A DNA stretch of 64,000 nucleotides from Amoebophrya sp. A120. Its lineage: Eukaryota; Sar; Dinophyceae; Syndiniales; Amoebophryaceae. The position numbers and the translations under genes were made by a program. Under the pieces are notes generated by a model. The model saw only the letters and a program-made list of their open reading frames with translations. It was not told the origin of the DNA and ran no database searches. The stretch is taken from the NCBI GenBank assembly GCA_905178155.1, contig CAJINV010000009.1:2519373-2583372 (forward strand), given 5' to 3'. Shown here one piece after another: positions 43,267 through 55,200 of the stretch; position 1 is the stretch's first letter, and every line of letters begins with the position of its first letter.

Positions 43267-46200
43267 CTACAACTCCTCTCTCCCAGCACCATTCATCTCC
43301 ATTTCCAACTCTGCTTCGTCCCCTCGCCCCGACACGATGTAGTCCATAAAAGTCCTCCGGGTGATTTTATTTTTATTCGGTTTTTCATTTGCATTGCCGC
43401 CTTCCACTCGAAGATCATTCTTCCCCCACAAGCGATCGTACCGCATCCACTGGACCCCCCCGATCCTTTTCGCCTGGTCCAGTTTGTGCTCTTTGGTCAA
43501 CGGATTTTGGCACAGGTCCACGGTTTTCGCGGCCTCAAAATTCAGCTCGGTATCACACCACGTCTCGCAGAAGAGCCAGGACCGGTGCAAGCTGTGGATT
43601 TGCAGTTGGTCCGTACCGTACAGGTAGTTCGGCAAGTCCTGGTCAAGGTTGCTGAGACTGTTGCTGTCCTGCCCGAGCTCTTTGAACGTGTGCCGCAGCA
43701 GGTCCGGCGCGCCGATCTGGATAAACTTCGGAATGTTTACCACGAACAAAGTATGCAACAGCCAGGGTTCAAATCGTCAAAGTTTGTCATGCATAAAATG
43801 CAACGCAGAAAGTGTCTGTCTTGCAGAGTAGCAGGCAAGGGAGGCAGATTGCAAGCCTGTTTCGGTGTAGAAATGGAGCTGCTAAAGTAGCACGACAAAA
43901 GGCGTCTTCCTTACCCAAACAGCATGACAAACTGGATTTCGGCTGTACTCAAGTTTCTCATGCACCGCTTAGAAATTCGGCTTCCAACTGGTATCGATTT
44001 TATGCATTACAAGTTATTTCAACTTTGTCGATTTAAACTGTGACACATCCATAAAAAGCAGAGATGTGATAATGCTTCTGTTTCGGGGGTTTCGGCAGAA
44101 CGCTGTCGGCATGGCTGTAGTTGTCCGATGTCCCTGTCGTGGCGCTGCCGCGTCGAGCTTTTGCAGTCTTCTTGCCCTGGTGCCTCTTTTCGATCGCGAC
44201 GGCACCTTGGCCGGTGGTGGTGTCATCGTCTTGGTCTTGGTCTATTTCATCTTCGTCAGGATCATCCGCGTCAACATCGTCTTCGTCCTTCTTGTCCCCA
44301 TCTGTCCCGCCGTCCTTCTTCGTCCTCTTCCCCACAAACATATCACTTATCTTGGTCTCCAGCAAATTTTTCCAGTACCCGCTATCCCAGAACCGGTGCC
44401 CGAGGGTTGAGTTGTTTTTGAATTTCCCGTGGCAGAAGGGCACAAAGGCCCAAGCGGGGCTGTATTCCTTGAGTTTCCGCTCGCGTTCCATTTCTTGCTT
44501 CGCCAGTTCCCCGCGAAGAATGTGCGGCACGTTCAGCTCTTCAGCCAGCAACGGATTCTTCGCGAGCCCCGCCTCCTCCTCGTCAATCGTGTTGATCTGC
44601 GACGTTTTCCAGAGCGGAACCAAAGAAGACTTCACAATCTGGTCGGCGTCGATGAAAATGATTCGGTCGGTATCATAGGAAAAAGTGTTAAGACGTTAAC
44701 GGTTTTCACAGATTGCAGCCGTGCATCACAAATGTAGCCCAATATGCATGCTATGCATGACAATTTCTGACACGTCTTGTGATGCGTTTCTGCATCACAA
44801 ATTCCGTTAACATTAACACTTTTTCCCGTGATAGTCGGTTCTCTGGTAAAACAGCTGGTCCAAAAAAAGAATTTTGTACGCCCAGATGAGCTATGCAATG
44901 CAAAAGTATCGTATTCGTATAAATGCATTACAAATTTCCTCAGCATGAGAAATAAAATCTGTAATGCGGATTGACCTTAAGAAGAGAATTTGTAATGCAT
45001 GATTGCAATACGAGTACGATGCTTTTGCACAGGGTATGAGCCGCTGCTTGTCTTTCCGGATACCTGCAGAAAAAAATTTATGGACGACGAGCTGCAAGGA
45101 GTTTCTTTTTATTTTCAGGACGAACGTATATGTTTCTATCTAGTTCTCCCCGAATTTTAATTTTCGAATATGAGGAAGTAGATGCAGCACGGGCGGCCGC
45201 GGCAAAGGCAAAGCATGCAGCCAAACATTTCTTGTTCTTTTAGAGCCAAAACGGTGGATAGCGCGAGACGATTTGAGAACGTGCTGAGGACTTGCGCAAA
45301 ACTTGCGCGCGCGCGGCTTTTTCAGCAGCAGGCGGCAGGCGCCACAAGCGTCTGTAGAACCCCGGCGCCGCCCTCCGGGGCGTTTTTTTTGGTGGGTGGC
45401 TCGGCCGGATGGCGATAGCCTGTCCCCCCTCGCCATGGATAACATTACCCACCATGGGCTGAAGGCCGGCAAAATGGACTTTGTTCGGCTGGCCTCTTCA
45501 GAAGAGGCGAAGCCACACCTGCACCACACACCCGAAGGAGGCAAGGTAGGGGAGACAGCGCCAGGGCCCCTGCCAGGTGCAGAGGGTGCACGCCGGCAGA
45601 GACGCTAATAGGGCGCCGCGAGGTCACCAAGGGAGGACGCCAGGCTCGCCCGCCAGCCTGCCGGCTTGGGCGGGGCGAGGCAGAACACGCCCCAGCACTG
45701 ACTCTGCTGCCCTAGGTAGGCTAGCGGTGGGCGCAAGGCCGTGGCCATAGGGGGCTGTCCCCCTGGCTGGCTGTGCACGCAGAGGCCCCACTCTGCCAAC
45801 GAAACCCGTCGCGCGCCCGATGCTGCGCAGGCATTCTGAGAGCAGAATCGAGGGGAAATCACGGCCAGGGCATTTAACCCGAGAACAGCGGCCACTCCCG
45901 GTGCTGCGCACTTAACCCGAGAACAATCCGGTCGGTTCGCTGGTAAAACAGCTGGTCCAAAAAAAGAATTTTGTACGCCCAGATGAGCTATGGATTGCAG
46001 AAGGATCCTACTCGTATAAATGCATCACAAATGTTCTCAGCATGAGAAGTGAAATTTGTAATGCTGATTTACCCTAAGAAAAAGACTTGTAATGCATGAT
46101 TGCCATTACTACGAGCACGATACTTTTGCAGTTCATATGAGCCGCTGCTTGTCTTTGCGGATACCTGCAAAAAAAAATTTATGGACGATTTTTTTCTCTT

Positions 46201-49200
46201 CACGCCGAACGTTATGTTTCTAATTCTATCTAGTTCTCCCCGGATTTGAATTTTCGAAATGTGGAAGATGCAGCATTGGCGGGGGCCGCGGCAAAGCATG
46301 CAGCCAAACCTTCTTGTTCTTCGTGATCCAAAGTCCGCAGCATGGTACTTCTATCACACTCTATGTCTATGGTGCTGGGAACAGATGTTGAATACTTAAA
46401 TAAATACCGATTTTTTCATCCCCCGTGCTGATCCAGGTTTCGTCAAAAGAAGCCGCCCCCGATCCGGTTTTTTTCAGGTAGTCAGGCCAGGCGGGCACGG
46501 GAAGTAATTCCACCCCCGTGTTGGGCAAAACCTGTTCGATTTCATTTTCGTCGAAGTTGCTCGACAAGAAATCCTTCAGCACGTAAAACTGCAACCGCCA
46601 GTATCCGAGTGCACAACTCCCCCTCCGTCCCCCTCATTTGGATTTGTATATATTTTTGCATGAACAGCAATACAAACACTTACACCAACACACATGGAGC
46701 CTGTGCGTGACAAGTTCATGTGCCTAGTGTAGAAGGACTGTGTGGGCTTTCGAAATTTGTCATGCAAACAGTCCCAGAGCGCAGCAATTCAATTGGATTG
46801 GGCATTTGACATGACAAACACAAATGAGGGGGAGGGGGAGTTGTTGTGCACTTTGATAGCCAGTCCAGGGGCGTAGAATGTCTCGCCGAAGTCATCATGA
46901 TGCGAAGGAGCCTCTCATACTGCCACCCGGATGCGACAGAAAAGATGTGAATCGTCTTTTCGCTATCCTGTGCAAAAGTATCGCACTCCTCGTAGTAATT
47001 GCAGTCATGCATTACAAATTTTTTTCTTAAGGTAAATCCGCATTACAAATTTGATTTCTCATGCTGCGGAAATTTGTCATGCATTTATACGAGTACGATA
47101 CTTTTGCAGTTCATATTCGCCCTGGTTGATCCTGCTTTTCGACGCTCTAACTGTTGTACTGGAAGCTGCTGTAGAAGTTGTTGTTTTGGCTGCAGCTGGT
47201 GCCACCTCCTCCTGAGCGGCTTTACTACCAGCAGCGGTAGTACTTGATTCGCCTGTAGCAACTGCAGTTGTACTAGTTCCAGGTGCAGATGAAGTTGCTG
47301 CACTGGTAGCTCCTGCAGAAGCAGATGACATGAACTCCTCGCGTGTCATCGGGCAGGGTTCTAGTAACGCCAAGTCTTTTTCCATCCGAATCTCGTCTGC
47401 GAGAGACAGAACCGCCTCCGTTGAGCCGGCGACGTTTGTCTATGGTACAGAAAAAAAAAAAGCTAAAGCGCATCATTTTCACGTTCGGCTTGGCGTGATT
47501 ATATGCAAGTAGACAGATACAGATTCATTTGTCCATTCGCATTCATCTTCATGTTCATGATTTTTGCATACAACACAAGTCTGAACTTGTCTGTAGCTTT
47601 TTATTTGTTCTGTGGGATATTGCTGGGCTGGTGAGAAGGTTAATGGGCTTCGGGAAGAGACTCAATTTCCGTGCAGATTGTCGCCCGTCAAAGCCGCCGA
47701 AGTGCACTTGTAGCGGAAGAACATCAACGGAGTCAGTTGCGGAAGAAGTTGCAGCTTGATGCTCCATTGGAGTCGCTCGAGCAGCTGCAAGAAACTCCTG
47801 CACCCCGACTGTGAAGACATATCTGTTATCCTTATTCGCATTCACACTCGTGGTCCGCATGTGAACCCGCTGGTTTTTTACGTGCGTCTCCGATCGAAGC
47901 TGCGGGAGGACCATCCGCCTAGTTGTGCTACTAGATGGTGTAGTACTAATTTGTGATGTTGATGTACCGTCGACTACAGCAGCAGACTTTTTGTTCCTCA
48001 AGCCGGCAGACGTTGACGAAGAGTCATTGGCGCCAGCGATGGGCAGACACATCAGCTCCTCCTCCATACCAAAAATAGATCCTATATGGGCTTCCCAAGC
48101 CCTACACTCTCAGCTGTTACACGGATTTGCCATGCAAAAGCACTATCATCATCCACACTATCAGGCTGCTTCGCATGACAAATTTGCGAAAGGCCAGACA
48201 GCAACTAAATTTTCCGTGCAGAATTTGTAATGCTACAGGTGCGAGAACCTCCCCCCGTTGACTTTTGCTATTCTTGCATTGCAAGTTCGTGTGACAGTTG
48301 AGAATGTAACGCTTGAGAACTACGCCATATCCCCGTTTCTGCTTCTCCTCCACCAGCTGGAAGTTTTTCATGGTAACCTTCCGCTTGGGTAGGAAAATTT
48401 CTCCGGAGCTAATGCGCTCGGCGTCAAATGTGGACACGTCCGCATTTACCGTGTACTGAATCCCGGTGACTTCGTACTCCGCTTTGAAACTCTGATCCAA
48501 CGAATTCACCTCGTTCGCCCGCAGGTTGTCTATGGAAGTGTCAGGATCGAAATCGACAAAGGTGAAATGATTTGCCATGCATAAAATAGATGCCAGCTAA
48601 AGCCCAGTTTCTAACTTGCGCATGACAAACTTGGGTAGAATGCAAATCCAGTTTGTCATGCTGTTTGGGTAAGGACGACGACTTTTGTCATGCTACTTGA
48701 GCAGCTCCACTTGCACTTCTACCCCTCAACAGGCTTACAGTCTGCCTCTCTTGCGTCCTCTGCAATAGAGACAGTCTCTGCGTTGCATTTTCTGCTGCGT
48801 CACAAACTATTTCAACTTTGTCGATTTCAACCCTGACGCTTTCATATTGTCCAGATCCCCGGTAGAGTTCTCCGTGAGTAACAGCTGCCATGAGCTCTAT
48901 GAATTGCAAAAGTATCGCACTAGTAACATGGTATGTATCGCATGAGAAATTTCCTCAAGAGCAGGTAAGTTGGAATTTGTCATGCGGATTCAAGTGACAT
49001 AAACCAGATTTGTCATGCTTGAACTAACAATGTCAGTGGGATTATTAGTACGAGTACGATACTCTTCTATTTGCACTTGATAAGCTCGACGGCGGAACGA
49101 TTTCCAGGTACAGCCTTCCACTCGTCTTGATGTTCTCAAAGGTCGTTTCATCCAGAGGAAACAACACCCCCTCGCATCCAATTTGTCATGCAAAACATAA

Positions 49201-52200
49201 ATATTCACGGTGAAAAGCACTCGTCAGTACAAGGATCGATATGATGTATCTGTATGATGCAGCTTCTCAGCATCGAGAAGTGAAGAAATACCAGATCCAT
49301 GCTGTCCAAGCGGGCTGCGACACGAGTGTCACAGCATGCCTGGACGAAAGTCAGCGCGTAGGTCCACCCTAGGGTAGACCGCAAGCGCGGACTAGTAACG
49401 CACTCCGGGGAGTGCGTCAGCAAAGACCCAGCAGAGCACACACCGCGACAAGGTCGGGGTAGTGCTAGCTGGTCGCTACATCAGGGTGTAGGCGGGCGGG
49501 GAAAACTGAAAAAATATCCAGAAATCCCAGCCGGGGCTGTAAATGAATGTATGAACGATGAATATGAACGAGACCGATCTTGCTGACGATGCTTTCACTC
49601 GAAATATTTATCCCGTAAAAATATTCACGGTGAAAAGCACTCGTCAGTACAAGGATCGATATGATGTATCTGTATGATGCAGCTTCTCAGCATCGAGAAG
49701 TGAAGAAATACCAGATCCATGCTGTCCAAGCGGGCTGCGACACGAGTGTCACAGCATGCCTGGACGAAAGTCAGCGCACAGGTCCACCCGAGGGTAGACC
49801 GCAAGCGCGGACTAGTAACGCACTCCGGGGAGTGCGTCAGCAAAGACCCAGCAGTCAGAGCACACACCGCGACAAGGTCGGGGTAGTGCTAGCTGTGGCT
49901 TTCCTCCTCTTCACTGGCGCGAAGAGTGCTTCTGTATTTTGGCTATCGTGTGCACGATAAAGCGCCCCAAACGTTCTCAGGGCGTCGCTGATATGATCTA
50001 CAATTCATGAGGGACGACCGGTCTGATCCAGGGGATCAGTAGGAGCACAAGGTAGAGATCTGAGCACAAAAGATCAGTGGAGGTCATGGAGGGGACACCG
50101 TCAGGTACTGATCTGTTGTGCTGGAAGATCTCATGCTTGGGCTGCGAACTACAAGCGTAACACTTGCGACTGGTACGAAAGGAACCCGAGAAAGGCTTCG
50201 CCTGCTACAGACACTCTTCTCCTCCTGCTGGGAGATCATTGCTTTCTTTGGCATTTTCAGATTGAAACGTGAAACGATCATACAGTAAACCACCACTGAA
50301 TGTCTGGGTGGACGTAAAACTTGTGGTTGATGTATTTTAAGCAATCCACTGAATAGGTTTCCTCCCACATCAAACTTGACTCTGACCATCCAAAATGGTT
50401 TGTCACTTTCCTTTTGAAAACTTCAAATTTCTTCCTTGCGATCTCATCGCCTGCGGGTGTTGCACCGCACTCCAGGCTTCTGAACCTGAGCCACATCGCT
50501 AAGCTTCTTCTGACTCCGTATGGCGTTGTGCCTAACTTTCTGCACAAAATGTCCATCTCGGTTTTGTGCACCGGGAAATCTGCTGGATACCTTGTAATAT
50601 TTGTATGTATTGAGGCAATGGGGTATATGCACTCAAAGCATGTATGCAAATGCTCTACACTGCTCATAGGCTATCATCACTAAACTATTAGTACCATGAA
50701 TTCTGTGGAATTCTGGCATAGAAGCTCTCGCCTGGCACGGCGAACACTTTTTCGGATGTGACTAGTGTTCTGACGAAGCGCCCCGGTGCTTCCGGGTCAT
50801 CCTTGACTTGCAGCGGGTCTATTGACGCAAAGGCTGATGGTCGGAGTCCTGTGGGCGCCCACATGGCGAATAACCGAGATTCTCTTGCGTTCAGCAGGTT
50901 CAGCTTGCTCGTGTCAGGCGGGATGGCTCTCTTAACTGAGAGGTCCCTCACCAGGCTCTTCAGCCTGTGGTATGTTGCTTGCTGTATTTGCTGGCAGTGC
51001 GATTGTGTCTGCTCCAGAAGCTCCAGCGATCGTAATCTGATCGCGATCGTCGAGATGTACGGGATCGGGTTCCCGATATCTTTTTCGCAAATCCACGTGG
51101 CAAACGGGATGAGGTGGTGGTTGAAGGTGACACTGGCGTGTCGCTTTTTGATTACTTCTACTTCTGCTTGTGTGGTGAAAGTGTGGGGAATGAAGAAAAA
51201 CTCCGGGTGGTGCAGCTGACAATAGCGCATCCAAACTCTCCACTTTGAATTTCGTGTCTCGACTTCACCTGAGAAGAAAATAAATGCGGAAGAGACAGGG
51301 GAGGTATGTACTCTCTGTCATGTAGCCTTGCTCTCCTCTGATTTGCAAAGGGAAAAAACTCTACTCATCTCAGATACCTACAATGCGGCAATCCCGCTCT
51401 TCTTCAGGCCAAAATAGTAAGACTGTCTGTGGTGGTAGTGGCCATTGTATGCTGATGTGATAGGGGACGATGTTTGGGGCTCTCTTTTGGGCGAGCAGGG
51501 TAGACCAGCGCTCCAACTGTGTCTTGATCCCATTAAAATGGTGACAAACTTTGCCTGCGCATCGTGCGAAATCACACGACTTCTTCGGCTCTTTCAGCTT
51601 GGCCTTCTTTTTCTGGTCGGCCTGTGCATTTTGAAACAAATATGTGAAACATCTACTCTTTCCTAATATCCCCCAGCATCAGTTCGTCATGTAACTCTTC
51701 GCATTCTTTTGCCAGCAATTCTAACTCCTGCATGATTTCGCTTCGCGAAAGTGGGAATTTTGTGCCGTGTGAGCGGCTTAATGAATCCATCATTTCTATT
51801 CTTGTTGTCGCATCCGCACTGCTCAAATGCGTTGAGACATAACTATAAAAGTACTCAATTTGCTGCAAATATGCTCTGTCGCTTAAGATGCTAATCACGG
51901 ACGCTGTTTTCGGACAATCAACTGATGCATTCACTATACCGTAAGTGCACGAAGAGTTGTCCACATTGACTATGTAGCTCGACGATTCGCTAAATCTCGT
52001 CAGCAGCCGCTGTCCTAATGCCACTGCGACCGCCTCGTAGCACATTATAGCTGACCTTTTGAAAAAGGACGGGATTTCATCTTGACTAGTATGCAGGAAG
52101 AAACCTATACTGTTGGCCTCATCTTCTAAGAAACTTATCGCGCCGAAACTAATTTTCCCGTCGCTTTGTGATGCGGCTGCGTCTGTAAACATGTGCACTC

Positions 52201-55200
52201 TGTCCCTACACATTTTGTCTCGGGCTATGACCGTCTTGTCTCTTCTCTCTATGATCTCTTTGCACTTTTTCAAGACTATCAGTAACTGCTCGCGTCTGCT
52301 TTTGCTGCTAATATTTTGGGCAAAATTTTTGGGCTGCGATGTGAGTGCAAAAATGTGCTTTAATACTGGTAAATTTCTTCTAAGTTTCCTACTGTACATC
52401 GCGTGACAGAGTAACCCTTGGACCTTTTCCAACTCTTTGTGCGTCGACTCTAATGTCCGCTGGTCTGGATCTCTGATCAAATTTGCTACCCTATCTAAGT
52501 CTGCCGCGATCCGCTTAACTTTTGCTTCTGGTAAGAAGAACTCAATTGAGTCTGTTAGTCTTCTGCATCCTATTCCTAAAATCTCCCCTATGTCTTGGCT
52601 TGGGAGCATTTGCTCGTGCTTCTCTGGTGCTAAGGCGATGCCCCATATTGCTAGCACGCGCCTTATGAAGCGTTCGTATAGCGGTGCTAAAATTCCGTCC
52701 TGATCTGAAAAGTAGATTAAATCATCTACGTACTGGAATACTGGCACTTTCCCTATTTGGTTGAACCATTTTTCCATCCATTGGCTGCAACAGGCGCAGA
52801 AGCCATATATGGAATGAATATTGCCGAAATTCAAACAGCGTAAGAATCCGAATTCCATACGCTGTTTTTCGGGGCAGTATATTTGAAATCCATTTTGTTT
52901 TGGATCTTTAGCTCCATATTGCCAATAGGCACTAGCAAGGTCGTCTTTGCTAAGACAGGGTAAAAAGGATTTGCCTTTGTATTCTTTTTTCTTTCGTGGC
53001 AGCGTGCGGATGTCGCGCCAGGTCATCTTTTTGAGATTGCCTCTGCACCACTTTTTTGCTTTGTCTCTTGCTACTTGTATGCTTCTAAGTACGCCTTTCT
53101 TATTTTCGAAGTATGAGTCTTCGTACTCTGGGTTGCAGCAATACACAATGCCTTGCAAAATTTCGGGCAGGCCGCTGAACGTAAGATGTTCGACTGGTGG
53201 GCTTAAGATTTTACTCCTATATTTCTCATTGCTAATCGGGCGCACTTTACTGCGCTGTCCTGTTTCGTGGCACTTTTTCTGGCCCAGGCCGAAAATGGCC
53301 GCGAACCATGTACCCTGCTCTATTTCCCATTTGGCACAGGACTCACAGAGCATAGACGCTAGTCCTGCGTCCATGAGTTTGCTGTAGCTTTTGTCCGACC
53401 TTTCTGTGACGTCCTCCGTTTCGAAGTGCCACGGGCCATCTCTGATTTGGGCAAACTTATCGAGGCTTAATTTTCGTGCTGGATCGTTTATGTCGAAGTT
53501 TGATAGATTGCTAAGCTCTGACTTTGTCATTTCTTTGCCATTGGGCCAGGCTCCATATTTGGGCAGCTGCCCCTGACTTTCTAAACCACAACTAACATAT
53601 CCTTTTTTCCCGTAAAGCAGCGCCCTGCGGTCCGGGTCCAAATAATTGCACTGCTCCGCTGCGTGAAAGTGCATGAAGGTGTTCATCCTCCTGCGGTGTA
53701 TAAAAATGAATGATGTCGATGGCATGCAACGATCGATACTCAAGAAACAAAGGTGCATCACTCCAAAAAGGATCAAACATAACTAATACTTTGTATTGTA
53801 AATCGTGTCCCATCCTTCGAAGTAGTCATTGATCTTCTTGATATGATCCGGCTTTTCTTTTTCGTACTCCGCTATCGTCGTAGCGTTGTCGCGCTCCACT
53901 TTTAACAAGTCCTCGACTAATTTGTCTAGTCTTTCTGCTTCCCGCTGGAATCTTGTGAGCGGGTCGTAGTCAAGTCGTGCGTTGACCTCAGGTGGTCTAC
54001 CGACATCTTCCAGTCTGGTGTGACTACCGGCATCCTGTCGGTGGCTTTTTTGGGGGTTCGGAGGCTTACTGCACGAGGTTGTATTGCTGCTGCCGCAGCG
54101 AAGATTAAGGAGAGAGTCATCATTTTTCCATGGTCATTGTCCGCTTGCTATGTGGGTTTGAGGAGAGGAAAAAATGGCGCGTTGGCTAGTATGCAGGTCT
54201 GAATACTGGTCCTCTTGTTCCTTGTCATATCATCTAAAATCACTCTCACAACTCTTTGTGTTACAGAATCGATAACACGAACTGTATTTGTGAGGACAAA
54301 GTAGGCAGCCTTGCCTCGGCAACCTTGTCATCAATGGTGCTATGAATCAGGTATGAGTGGTTCCGTCATTCATCTTGTACAGCAGTAAATTTGTGTTTGA
54401 CAGACATGAAAAACGAGCGAGACTGATACTCTCATGAAGAATTCAATGTTTGTGATCGAAACGATTATGCCGTAGCAGCCGCTCCAGCTTCAGCTGTGGC
54501 TGCCTCGGTGTCATTGCTGGTAGTGGTAGCTGTCGAACTTGAAGGGGCGCCCTTCTTTGCCTTCTTGGTTGGCTTGGGGACTGCTTTCACAGTGGGATTT
54601 TCTTTGTAGACTTTGGCTGCTTGCGAGTGCCACTTGTCTTTCCTACACTCACTACCATCCTTATGTTTGCAAGAAATTAGTTCTCCTTGCGCATTTGTGA
54701 TGCCGTATTTTTCGGCCAGCGCCGGGATGCAGCAATTCTGGAAGTTGAACTTGGCCGGGTCTTTGTCGATGACTTCGCAAATACTATTCCGCGTGTGATC
54801 CAAGAACAAGAAGAAACCCTTGTTCTCATCACTGCCCTTGCCTGTGCCTGCTCCTCCTCCTTTTCCTGTTCCTCGGCCTTTGCCTCCTGGAGTGTAACAG
54901 AAAGGAAGATATAGTGACTCACTGGTGCTGCATTTCTCGAGGCAACAACAAAGCTACCTATATTGCATGCATGCATGATGCAAGAAGCTAAAATGTTCTA
55001 AGCTGATACCTCCTTTGTTGTCTCTGCCGCCTCCTCCCTTGTTGTTGTTGTTGTTATTATTGTTCTTTCCCTTCCTGTTTTTCCCTTTGGCGTTCTTGAT
55101 CTTCTCCATGAAGTCCCTGTCTTCTTGATCCTCTTCATTCACGTCCATGTACCACTTTTTCAAGGCGTTTGTGTAGTCTTTTGGCTTGAAGTCGTTTTTG

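Larger units (their letters stand above)
45065..46407 (-). other. GT-AG intron in UGGT containing a duplicated exon
   Basis: Donor ATCG|GTATTT at 46407. Two equivalent acceptors exist, TTTTGCAG|GTATCC at 46165 and TTCTGCAG|GTATCC at 45065. Both give KIGIRKDKQRLIWAYKILFLDQ. Only the 45065 acceptor leads on to the DADQ exon; the 46165 copy runs into a stop, so the longer 1,343-nt intron is probably the used one. Confidence 0.7.

Noticed and set aside
45140-45911. ORFs in the GC-rich segment of the UGGT duplicate
   Set aside because: High GC content gives open frames on both strands; no recognisable protein.
49198-49620. Solo LTR next to a full LTR retrotransposon
   Set aside because: The two blocks are parts A2 and B2 of split direct repeats; there is no LTR with TG..CA ends, and the element encodes a tyrosine recombinase rather than a DDE integrase.
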